DNA from: Dasypus novemcinctus
Taxonomy: Eukaryota; Chordata; Mammalia; Cingulata; Dasypodidae
NCBI RefSeq assembly: GCF_030445035.2
Contig: NC_080702.1
Coordinates: forward strand, 14,206,029-14,270,028
Direction: 5' to 3'
Length of the DNA stretch: 64,000 nucleotides
The notes under the pieces are model-generated. The model saw nothing but the letters and a program-made list of their open reading frames with translations, did not search any database and was not told the DNA's origin. Made by a program: the position numbers and the translations under genes. This document shows positions 1-11,244 of the stretch, piece by piece. Position 1 is the stretch's first letter; each line of letters opens with the position of its first letter.

Positions 1-600
1 TACAGATAGAAACCAGGGATGACTTAATGTCCACATATTTAAGTTGTCTGTAACTATGGATATACCCACACAATGCCTAAGGTTGAATGCTATACTTATG
101 CCATTTTCTACTTATTCCGCTATTTCTATCCCAAGAGTAGACAAATACAGAGCCTCTTTCTTATCACACTCAGACTGACATATAGATTATAAGAGTATCT
201 GGTATGTTTTGCTCTTTTGTATATTTTCTGTTTTGATTGGTTAACCATTTATGTTTGACATTAATAATATCATAAAAAGTCCTAAAAGCTGACTGGTCAA
301 AACACCAATATTTACATGCTTAAAGGATATGTGTGCAGGGTCTATGGGAGCCTCTTATGTTTTTTAATGTACCATTTTGTGTGCTCTATGTATCTTTAAA
401 AAAAGGAAAAAAATGATTAAAAAAATAAAGGGTGTATGTGTGTATATATGTTTAAATTATACAGGTCAAACATGTTTTGAATTACAAATGATTGAGACCT
501 TAAATTTGGTGTACCCATTCAATAGAAGTCATAAATTCCTTCTGAAGATGAAAAACAGACCTTTCAAATTTTATTTCTTGTAGATAAGAGAAGTAAATAC
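1..600. other. Intergenic AT-rich stretch without a recognisable gene
   Basis: No coding exon is recognised. Around 340-415 the text runs through ATGGGAGCCTCTTATG and a T run into TAATGTA, which loosely resembles the last bases of the L1 3' UTR seen elsewhere in this window. It could be a very old L1 3' scrap, but the match is short. Confidence 0.3.
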
Positions 601-785
601 TGTGGCAATATACAAATGCAGTACAGTGCTAAGCACATGGGCTCTGGAATCAGCTAGGTCCTGGGTTCAAATGGAGCCACTGCTACTTACCTGCTGAATG
701 GCTTTGGGCAAGTTACTTTGTCTTTTCTATGCCTCAAATTCATCATTTGTAAAATCGGTATATGGTTCAACTGCTATAGCAAAAA
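601..785 (+). repeat. MIR SINE (ancient tRNA-derived)
   Basis: The text reads through the usual MIR landmarks in order: GCACATGGGCTCTGGAATCAG, TGGGTTCAAAT, GGCAAGTTACTT and CATCATTTGTAAAAT. It is diverged and has no clear duplication, as expected of a mammal-wide fossil. Confidence 0.8.
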
Positions 786-1039
786 CAATAAAATGATACT
801 GAATTAAATAAGATAGAAGTTTATTTTTCTCTCAGATAATAACTCTGCTCATAAGCAGTCTAGGATTGAAATAGCACCTCTAGGGTACCAGGGACAGGGC
901 TTGTTCTATCATGTTGCTTTGCCATTTTCAATATATAACTTCCATGTTTTGGTCCAAAGAATGCTGCCTAAGCTCTAGTTTCATGTTTACATATTTGCCA
1001 GTGGGAAAATGAATAAATGAAAAGGAAGTGAGGTAGACC

Positions 1040-1512
1040 ACAAAAATGGTCACTGTTCTCCACCCTTCCCTGTATCTATGTCCCTTTACAACATGACTTG
1101 CAGCAATTCCTAGAAAGTACTCAATTTTCCCACCCCTTGAATATGTGCGGTCTTGTGATTTGCTTTAACTAATAAAATGCAGCAAAAATGACATTGTGAG
1201 AGTTCTGAATCACAGTCTCATGAGGTCTTGAACTCTTCTGCTTGCTCACCTGGAACTTGCTAGCCACTGCATAAACAAGCAGAGACTAGTCCACCGGATG
1301 AAAAAAGATGTGGATCCCCACTGCTCCTATGGCTCCAGCTCACAGTCAGCCCCCCAAGTAGCTGCCAGATTACCACAACTGTAGAAGTTCAGTGACTGCC
1401 AGAAGAATCAAACAACTGATCCTGGCCCAAATTGTCAGCTGCAGAACTGAGTAAAAATAAATGGTTGTTGTTTTACCCCACTAAGTTTTTAGGGGGGTTG
1501 TTAGTCAGCAAG
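1040..1512 (+). repeat. MLT1-type MaLR LTR
   Basis: The 3' end carries AAATAAATGGTTGTTGTTTT, then CCCCACTAAGTTTTTAGGGG and GTTAGTCAGCAAGAG. This is the typical MLT1 polyadenylation-site-to-end motif series in plus orientation. The 5' boundary is approximate. Confidence 0.7.
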
Positions 1513-3688
1513 AGAAAAAAGGAAAGACATTACTTTCTTTTGATAAATAAAACCTAAGAAGCCCATCGTGGAGGCACCCATGCTAAGCCTCACATCAGCA
1601 AGATCAAAAACCTAAGCAAATCTCTATTTCCTATAAATGCCTGACTCACCCAGAAAACCAAATTTACATACAGCCAATTAGTTATCACCAACTAATTTCA
1701 TCCATCCCAAGCAACACTTGCACAAACCATTTTAGGAAACATAGTCCGAGCTAACCAATAAAATGTTTCTCCCAATGTACTTGTTTGTTCTACCTGTAAA
1801 AATTAATTTCTCTATTTCATGAATCGATTCACTAAAACTCTGAGATCCAACCAAAATTTGCTCAAGCTTTTATTTGAACACCTTCTAAGCTATGGCCTGG
1901 AATCTTCACGTATCACTTACACCCATTTGCCAAAGATAATTTAACCTTCTGGCCACCCTAGCTGCAAGGGAATCTAGGAAATGTAGATTTAGGTAGATGG
2001 ACATCCTGTGTCCAACTACACCTAAGTTCCTACTATTATTAAAGGATAAAGGGGAGAATCTATAGCGAGGGTTAAGTAGTAGTTTATGCCATCTCTCATT
2101 CTTCAGTTTGTTATGAAGATTACATGAGAACACAATTGCAAACTCCTTGGCCCCAGTGACTTGGAACTTCAAAAGGGCCCAATAAATATTTGCTCTTATT
2201 TATAGTCAGAATCAGAAATAGACAATATTTGTTTAAATAGTCACAAAGAATAATCTGCCATCTCAAATTCTCCAGACACATTTCTGGTTTGGGAGGAGGC
2301 AACCTCTGTCTCTTCCCAAACTGAAGTCAGGGACCACATTGGAAGAAGATCATGGAGAGAACATAAAGAATGACATTGAAACACTGTGTCTTCTGATGTG
2401 ATGTGGACAAAACCTGGGTGCCTGCTAGAAAAGATTAGATAGAGTCGATGGCATAAAGGCAGGGGACAGGAGTAAAGGAAGTCCGTTCAATTCTATTATC
2501 TGTCACTGTGTAATAAATAGAGAATGTCACTGGGCAACTGTTAGAAAGCAGAGAAGAAAGGATTTTTTTCCTCCTATTTCTCTTTTTCTTTTTTTTCCCA
2601 TAAAAAAAGAAAAAAAAAAGGTGGTGTATTAGTAAACAATTTTGGTCTTGAGCAGAGAAAAAAGTCAGTGCCTTTCCTGTGGTCAATTTATGTCTCTTCC
2701 CTATTTTAAAGTAAAATAAATGAAAATAAGCAGAATGGGAGATGGGCTGTGTAGGAAACTGACAGAAATGAAACCTAAATGTAAATCTTTTGAAAACAGC
2801 ATAAGGGACGCATATAATTCTCCATAAAATATGATTGTCATTTATTGGTAAGTTCAGTTATCACCTAATGATAGCTGTAAAACAAATAAGCAACTAATAA
2901 ATAGGCTTTAATCATGAATACAAGTTTATCTCTATTTTCTGTACACCACAATAATTTGACTGAGCCTGTGGTTTCTTTAGATATCTGATGTTCTGAATTT
3001 TCCTCCAGATTACTGGATGGCATTACACTTGGTAAATAGTGATCATTGTTGAAATCTGTGTGAATAGTTCCTCTCTAAGTCCAGAGCTGCTGCCAATTCA
3101 GAATTTGCTATTACAGGTCAAATCCTGAAACAACCTGAAAAATATAAGAGACCCTGGATGGAAGAAAGATTAAATAATAAGTAAAGTGGTACTTGCACAA
3201 AAGAAGGAGACAGCAGTGAGATGGAGGGCAGGCATGGGCCATCTTGTGTGTGGCAGTATTTATACAATATGTCCAATTGAAATGCAAGGAAGGGCTCAAG
3301 GTCAACAACAACTAGAAAATCAGAAATCCTTAAGAAAGAAGGCTTTGTGAGGAGCCATATATGGGCAAGGACTAGGATCTGAGAGCACGGTGAGCCAGAG
3401 AAGACAAAGGATATTCCAAATGGGTGGAGAGAAGGAGCATAAACCAGTATAATGGCATTGAAGAGAAAAAGAAAATGGAAGGCCCTAAAGCAGGGCTTTT
3501 AGGAATATTTATTTTATTCAGAATGATTAAGAAGCAAATACCCCTGTCACCCATACAAGCTGATATTCTAAAATATGAAAAATTGTGTTGAAAGCTGGAA
3601 ACTCTGATAAAGGTGATTGTGAAGGCTGATAATTCCATATTCCCTGGGGAAGCTGATGGAAGTAGGGGCAGAAATTCTTTCTGGTTTC

Positions 3689-3728
<40 letters not shown>

Positions 3729-4669
3729 CTTTTAAGGTCTCTAGCTGATTTCATGAGGAGAATCCCCACATTACTGAGAGTAATCACCTTTGTTGGTTGT
3801 AGATACAATCAACTGCTGATGTAATCAACTGGCTGTAGCTGCAAACTCAGCTACAAAATTCCGTCATGCTAATAACCAGGCCAGTTATTGCCTGACTGCC
3901 GCGACATGCACGGGTGAACAGAGAAGCTGAGGGAAGGCAACAGGAGCTTAAGAAAGACACACAAAGACAAGTTTAGAGGGGACCAGGTGGGCCAGGGCTA
4001 GCTGATGGCGAAGCCAAGGCCCCAAGCTGGCACTACAAGCTCTATTTAAAGCAGTTAACTAGGTCATTGTTCTCAGAGCAGGGGCTATCAGGCATGAAGT
4101 TCTTTGAGGAGGGTTTTCTTAGAGTTCCTTCCTATCAGGACATCAGCTCCTTTCTGCTTCCTTGCAGGTACAGACACGGTTGGCCACACCCTCACCTCTC
4201 TGAGCACATTGGTCCTCCCTAGCAATGTGGCTTGAGCCCACACATTACTTCAGGGACCACCTACACTTGACCACACAACTGGACACCATAACCTAAACAA
4301 GTTAACACATTAACTTGACCATCACACCCACCCACTGTCACTTAATGGTTTTAGTATCTGTTCTAATGTTGTGATTGTTGTGTCGATCTATTTTTTTATT
4401 AGGAGTTACAAATAAAAAATCCTAATGCTATCACTCCTTCTACATTAACTCATATTTTCATACAAAGAAGAAATATCTCCCATTAGCTGTTTGTTTACTC
4501 TGAAATAAGGTTTATACAGAAAAAGCAAAATAAATGCTTTTTTATAGAAAAGTTGGTGAACCAGTTTGTTTAGTTTAAGAAGGTTTATGAACTCATACAT
4601 TTTTTTATATTTGGTGTGCCCCAATCCATTGCATTCCTAATAAGCTCTGCATTTTCAACAAAAGACTTT
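1513..4669. other. Intergenic sequence, mostly unclassified
   Basis: No exon is recognised. Positions 3583-3850 look like an old interspersed repeat (GGAAACTCTGATAAAGG to CAATCAACTGCTGATG) interrupted by a pure T tract. The remainder looks unique and AT-rich. Confidence 0.4.
3694..3726. repeat. Poly(T) tract, 33 nt
   Basis: An uninterrupted run of T. It may be the A-tail of a lost minus-strand retroposon, but I could not assign a body to it. Confidence 0.9.
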
Positions 4670-5505
4670 TTTTTTAGAAGTGTGCTGTTTTAATGTATTC
4701 ACAGGCTATTTTCCTCCTTCTCTCCACCTCAGTGAGAAAAAGGTTTCCAAGGTGGAGTGAAGAAAGTGTGGATGTTGCTATGCTTCTCAGCCATGGGGAG
4801 TCAATAGTTAACATGTTGTACAGCTGATGCCCTATCTCAGTGAGTGAATGGCCCAAGAGTCCCAAGAAGAAATCTCTTTCACTGAGATTGGGGCCCTGGG
4901 TTGGTTTGAGTCTTTTGTGGGCCATGAGAAAATTATGTTCTTAAACTGAACCTGTTTTGAGCCTTTGATTAGATTAGATCCATTAAGAACCACTTGGTTA
5001 GATTGCTTCAGTAGGGCATAGCCCAGGGTGGGTCTTAATCCTCTTACTGGCACCCTTTATAAACAGAGGAATCCTCAGACACAGAAAAGAGCTTCAGAGA
5101 CAGAGAGGGGCCTCCAGAAGTTGAAGTTAATGAACCTGTGTGAGAGAAAAGCCACAGATGGAACAGCCTGAAGCAGAACTGGCAAGGAGGTCCAGAGGAG
5201 AGGGGAGAGGCCAGCCAATGCCACCATCATGCCCTGCCATGTGCCTGATCACCCACAGCTAAGCTCAGGGAGAAAGTGAGCCTGCAAGAGAAAGCAGGGT
5301 TTGGAAGAGCTGCCATTCCATGTGGCAGGAGTCCAGGATTGCCAGGAGCCAACCTTTGGGGAGAAACCTTCATCTGATGCCTTGATTTGGACATTTTTTC
5401 CAGCCTTGCAACTGTAAACTTCAATCCTAATAAATCCCATTGTAAAAGCCACCCCATTTCTATTATATTGCTTCCAGCAGCTTTTAGCAAACTAAAATAC
5501 CCCCT
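4670..5505 (+). repeat. MaLR-like LTR, type B
   Basis: The 3' half shows the shared landmarks CCTTTATAAACAGAGG, GATGCCTTGATTTGGACA, AATCCTAATAAATCCCATTG and the terminal ATTGCTTCCAGCAGCTTTTAGC. The same order recurs at about 46370-47213 and 55016-55425. The AATAAA before the end fits an LTR polyadenylation site. The family name is not certain and the 5' end is approximate. Confidence 0.6.
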
Positions 5506-6750
5506 ATAAGTATTTGGTACAGCTTTCAGCAGGAGTACCATGGTACCTGAACCAAGTCACTTACTCTTACTACATCTCAGCTTTATAATAAGACTAAGTG
5601 GTTGGAACTCAAAGGAAGCCTGTGAGTTCATGAGAACTCATGATAAACATCTCTAGTGGGCCATCAAGATGAGCTGAAGCCACAACTAAGGTGACACAAA
5701 GACTGTCTTGTTTGGTTTCTCCTTTTCTTAAGAAAACAAATCCTTTCCATGAGTCTCTCCAAGCTTATATTCTGTCCAGGTGTCAGGAGCCAAGGCACTG
5801 GATTCCAGCTGCAATGTGGATATGCACCTCTTAAGATCCTGCAGAGTGCCCCAAGTTCCTTCAGCTGGTAGCCACCCCTCCAAGGCATTTATTCTCTTCT
5901 GAGCCATCAGCATAGGGGTGCCACATTGTGTCTGGTCTGTGCCAGAGCAGTGCCCAGTGAGACCCCAAGTGGCGTTCTAAGCACCAGTATGAGGCTGTTC
6001 CCATGATGCTGGATGGGACTAGAAGGTACACATCTCATACCACTGATGTCATTTGATAAAGAGACTGACCTGCTGCACACTTAAGCCATGCTTGGTTAGC
6101 ACCCTTGTACTATTAATTTTCCTTCTTCGAGAGTGGGATTTTCCAGTCTTCTTTTATCTTTGCCTTCGGTTGCCATAGAACTTTGCAAATAGACATTGCA
6201 GACCTGGGGAATGTAATCAGATTAGGTTCTTTGACCTCACATTCCACTCATGCACCTGGAATGCTTGATAGGATCATGTAGGAAGAGATTTTTGAACAGG
6301 AGAGAAACTAAAACCTCCTCCTAATTGAAACTAGTGAAGTTTGCCTTACCTGTTGCTTCTCTCTTGATGCCCTGCCTGCATTCTCTTGGTCTCCCATGGG
6401 ATTCAGCCCCCTTGGTGAGGCTCTTGAAAATAACTTGTTGCCAGTAGATGTATGTTCGTGTCTTTCATTCTCTTCCCAGGACTTCTCTGACACCCGTGGG
6501 GATGCCCAAAGGGAGCCTGCACAGCACTTGGCAGGGGTGTGCATGAACCACCCAAGGACAAACCTCAGCCAAGGGAGAATGGGAGAGGGAGCTAAATGCT
6601 CCTCCAAGTTGGTCCTCTGGTGGAAAATTCTGAGAGCCATTTTCTCCACTCCTCAGAAAGCTCCGATCAGCGTCAAGCTCCAGTTCTTCCATGGGACCTT
6701 GACAGTGTCCCCCCAGGCCCTCAATCCTGCTTCCTGAACTTACCTTCTGT
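5506..6750. other. Intergenic sequence without supported feature
   Basis: The open frames here on both strands have no family resemblance and no splice context. I see no gene. Confidence 0.4.
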
Positions 6751-7280
6751 AGCAGTTCGATATGGTTATGAATTCCAAAAATAGACATTAGATCATGTTT
6801 GTAATCTGGTCTGTACCTGGGCATGATTAGGTTATGATCAGGCTTTGACTGGGCCATTTCATTAGGGTGTTGAGTCCCCACCCACCCACCAAGGGGACTC
6901 ACAGATAAAAGGCATGGCAAAGGACAGAACTGAGGGTTTTTGATGTTGGAGTCTGATGCTGAAGCCTTAAGGTGGAGCCCCAGGAAGTAACCTCATGGAG
7001 GAAAGAGAAGCCAGCCCCAAGAAGAAGCAAGCCCTGGGAAGAAAGGAACCTTGAACCCAGAGAAGCAAGACCCTGGAAGAGAGGAACCCAGGAAGCCTGA
7101 ACCCTCGCAGCCATCAGCAGTCATCTTGTTCCAACACATGGAAATAGACTTTGGTGAGAAAGTAACTTATGCTTTATGGCCTGGTATCTGTAGGCTTCTA
7201 CCCCAAATAAATACCCTTCATAAAAACCAACCAATTTCCAGTATTTTGCATCAGCACCCCTTTGGCTGACTAAGGAACCT
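6751..7280 (+). repeat. MaLR-like LTR, type A
   Basis: It starts TGTAGCAGTTCGATATGG, followed by TGAATTCCAAAAATAGACAT and TTGAGTCCCCACCC. It ends with CCCCAAATAAATACCC and TTTGCATCAGCACCCCTTTG. Related copies are at 24973-25625, 51216-52295 (plus) and 54455-55015 (minus). It contains an AATAAA near its 3' end. Confidence 0.65.
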
Positions 7281-8469
7281 CATGAACCCTGCCCTCATAT
7301 CAGCCACAGCTTTCAGCAGGAGCCCCAGCCACAGCAGTGGAGTTTGTACTTAGCATCAATATTAGCTGAGTACCTACTGTAGGCCAGACAAGCCATTAGT
7401 GATGACAGAGATGTACTGTGCCCCCCAGAGCTGCCAGCCAAGTGCAGAACAAAATGCCACCTGAAATTGAAGCTACAGTGTCACATCAAGATAGCACATT
7501 AAATTTTTTTTTACAATGAAATGATTTGTCTCAAATTCCATCTGAATTCTCCAGATAATTGGTGCCATTTACTTCCAGATTCCCATATATGATACCCAAT
7601 CACCTATGCAAGTTAATCTGTGGCCCTTAGTGATTCCTCCTCCTGTAGATAAGATAGTTTGGAGAGATAGCTGGAGATTATAAAAGCTTTTTTTTTTTTT
7701 TTTTACCTAGAGAAAACAAAACATTTGCTGGTGCTTTCGTGAGGGTCTCTGCCCATGGGGGATGGATGAGAGACTTCTCATGAGTAGGAGAGGTGGAACT
7801 ATGTCTCTTAAGCTCCAGGGACAATGTCTCCAAGTGGTCCCTGAGGTTGATGAGCCCCCCGGAGCATGGGAACATGGGAGGCTGGTACCTCGCTCTGGCC
7901 AACACATGAGGGACACATCTACTCTGACTGGAGCAGAAAGATGGGTGAGGAGGGCAATCAAAGCATGGGTGGCCATGTGAGAGACACCTGGTACTGCACA
8001 GTGCTGTCTGAAATCCTGCCCAAGGGACCTCAGGCCTCCCCAAGGCCACCTCAGCAGAGAGATGCCTGGACTGAGGGGGCGTCCTACCACACGAGCCTGC
8101 ATCAAGGACCTGCAGGCAAGAAGCCTCGCAAGAGGGGTGCTCCTTGGTCATTATCTGAGACCGCCCCCTCCCCTGCCTGCCTCTCACCTGCAGTCCCTAC
8201 TGGCTTGCCCTTCTGGAAGCTGCACTGTCCTCGTCCTCCCTTTCTGCCGCCCGCACATCAATGGGCTCAGCCTCAGGGCCACCACAGATGTTCTTCCCTC
8301 TGCCTGGAACAACCCACTGTCACCCGGATTTCACAAGTCCGGCTCCTCATTATTGTTTGTATTTCAGGCCAACCTTCCTAGAGCAGGCCTGGTTAAAGTA
8401 TTCCCGAGCCTGTTTTGTTCCCCTTTTCATTTTATTGATACACACACATATATGTCATGCTTTCAAGTT
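7281..8469. other. Intergenic sequence; chance open frames only
   Basis: Several overlapping open frames of 70-180 codons exist on both strands between about 7700 and 8600. None shows a recognisable domain, and their overlap in all frames points to GC-rich non-coding DNA. Confidence 0.4.
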
Positions 8470-8480
8470 GAGTTAACTTT
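8470..8480. repeat. Target-site duplication of the full-length L1 (3' side)
   Basis: GAGTTAACTTT is present here and again at 18158-18168, exactly bracketing the minus-strand L1. An 11-bp direct repeat fits L1 target-primed insertion. Confidence 0.85.
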
Positions 8481-11244
8481 TTTAAAATTTTATTCATTTT
8501 GTAAAAATATTACATTAAAAAAATATGAGGTCCCATTCAACCCCACTACCCCCACCCCACTACTCCCCCCCCCCCAGCAACACTCACTCCCATCATCATG
8601 ACACATCCATTGCATTTGGTAAGTACATCTCTGGGCATCTCTGCACCTCATGGTCAATGGTCCACATCATAGCCCATACTCTCCCACGTTCGATCCAGTG
8701 GGCCCTGGGAGGATTTACAATGTCCAGTGATTGCCCCTGAAGCACCATCCAGGGCAACTCCAAGTCCCAAAAACGCCTCCACATCTCATCTCTTCCTGCC
8801 ATTCCCCATACCCATCAGCCACCATGTCCACTTTTCCCACTCCAATGCCACCTTTTCTCTGTGGACCTTGGATTGGTTGTGTCCGTTGTACCTCCATGTC
8901 AAGAGGAGGCTCAGATCCCACATGGATACTGGATGCAATCCTCCTGCTTTCAGTTGTAGGCACTCTAGGCTCCATGGTGTAGTGGTTGTCCTTCTTCAAC
9001 TCCATTTTAGTTGAGTGGGGTGAGTCCAATAAATCAGAGTGTAGGAGCTGAAGTCTGTTGAGGCTCAGGGCCTGGCTATCATATTCTCAGTCCAGAGATT
9101 CAAATCCCCTAGATATATCTTAAACCCCAACACCAACTACAATTCCAATAAAGTAGCATGAAAGTCTTGTGAAAAGAGATCCCATCTGAGTCCAGTTTCA
9201 TCATGCAGAAACACCAGTTCCAAAGAAGGGCCATCTGACATGGCAGTGAACCCCATCTGCCATGACCATAGAACCCGTGGGTCTCTTTAGTCTTCAAAGG
9301 AACCAATACCTGGGGTTGTATCTACTTTATCTGTCTTTTAGACTCTGCTCAGTTGTGCATAAGGGCAATCCTTCTGACAACCTCCAGACTCTTTTTTAGA
9401 GACTCGTAGCCATATAAACTCATTTGTCGTTTCCATTTCCCCCTTACATTAGGTCAAACAGCATTTTAAGTCATGTTATTATACGTAGACAGGGATATTC
9501 TGCTGATCCGCATTGAACCTTTAATTTAAGGTCATTTTCTAGTTGCAACATCAGTTGGTACTTGGTAGTGATCCCCCTCGGTGCCAGGGAGGCTCATCCC
9601 CGGGTGTCATGTCCCACGCTGGGGGGAATGCGCTGCATTTACATGCTGAGTTTGGCTTTGAGAATGGCCACATTTGAGTAACATGAAGGCTGTCAGGAGG
9701 AAATTCCTAGGCACAGTGCTGCTCTAGGCCTTGTTCTTATTTCAGGCATATAGGCTCACAAGCATAGTCAATAGTATCATGGTCTCACTGTTGGACCCTC
9801 ATTCCTTCTTGGTCCTTACTGTTGCTCCTGGGGGCTGCCGCTGCTCCCCTAGGGACCACGATAGAGCACCCCTGGCCCAGAACCCAGTACCCCCTCAGCT
9901 GTAGTTTTTAATTGTTCCCACTATGAGTGTATCCAAACATTACCATGCACCCTGGACATATGCACTGTATAGTTCCCTGTCAGCCATATATCACCTGTCA
10001 ACAGTATCCTATACCAGTATTCCTCTGCTGCCATTGTTGAACCACTCTGTGATCCAAAACTTCCTGAAAAGAGAATCCCAATATAATGTCAGGATCCCTT
10101 ACTAGTAAAATGGAATATAGCGATGGGTTTAAAGGTTAGATATAGAATACGTGTTGATTTGGAAAAATTCTACATCCTATCTTTTTCTTTTCTTTTTTCC
10201 TAATTATTGAGCTTCTCTTCACAAGAGTCCTAGATCACAGTAATTCATATATACAATATACAGTACTCCCACACATCTACCATAAAACCTTTTCCCTTCC
10301 ACAGCGATATTCTTATAACTTATTCATATCATATTTACTTAAACTGATGTACAGACTCTGAGACAATAGCTTTCAAACAAGGTGACATCTGTGCTTACAT
10401 TGTGGTCCATACTTAAGAATATACAGTTTTCTAAATTTTTAGTTATCGTATGTTTTACATTATGGTTTACATTATTAGTCAGTCATCCCCTGTATGTTTT
10501 TGGTGCAATATTACATGTTTTATATCCATCCTTGTGTACTCTCGTGAAACTCCTCTCTTATCCCCACATTTACCTTGGTTCCATCCATTCAACATCCATT
10601 TTCCCCTCCCCTTGGGGCCCACAGCAACAGCCAATCTCCACTTCCCGAGGAGCCATGTCCAGAGATACTTGCAACAGTGTTCAGGGCCTGACTTGCTCAA
10701 CTGCCCTAATGCCCTGGGAGCCATCCTTTCTCTCGAGAGATACAGTTCCCTCTTTTTTGATGGCATTAGTCCTCCCCAGGATGTGGGTCCACCCCCACTC
10801 TCACTACTTGGGTCTCTATCCAATGGTACAACCCACCCTGGCAAAATGAGCATTCAGACATTCCCCAGGAGTCCGTCCCGTGTCAGACCATCCCCTCTGA
10901 GCATCCTAAAATGGTAACCCTCTTAATTATATTTTGATACGGTTTTCTCAGCATTTTACTCTCAACCAACAACTGACACTCTCCTGTTCGCATGTTGCCC
11001 CTCCCGCCCCCCAATTTTTTGGGCACTATTACCCATCCGCCCATCCCCAGCCACCCTCAAACCCGCAAAGCCCCACCCAAAGGCAACCCCATGCCTCCAT
11101 TTTATCTCTTCTTTGTGCTCATACTTACCGCCAGCTCATCATAGATTCCACCTCTGCAGACGTCGGCTCACATCCTCCCTCCACCCCCCGATTTCCTGTA
11201 TGCCTATCTTCCAGTCTCTAGCTCTCTGAGGCAGCTTGCTTATT
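8481..11244 (-). other. Long L1 3' UTR
   Basis: This segment lies between the ORF2 stop (11245-11247) and the element 3' end. It is collinear in reverse with 56941-59748. In part it matches 52440-53279, 33845-36270 and, at its terminus, 28683-28801. It includes a G-rich tract (C-rich on the plus strand, about 8540-8578) next to the 3' end. It also holds overlapping open frames, one on the L1 sense strand (10853-10479) and two antisense (10382-10849 and 10450-10917). These recur in the second copy. Confidence 0.85.

Noticed and set aside
7678..8601. Overlapping plus- and minus-strand frames of up to 179 codons
   Set aside because: No recognisable domain and open in several frames at once. The right part runs across the L1 3' end, so no gene is supported.
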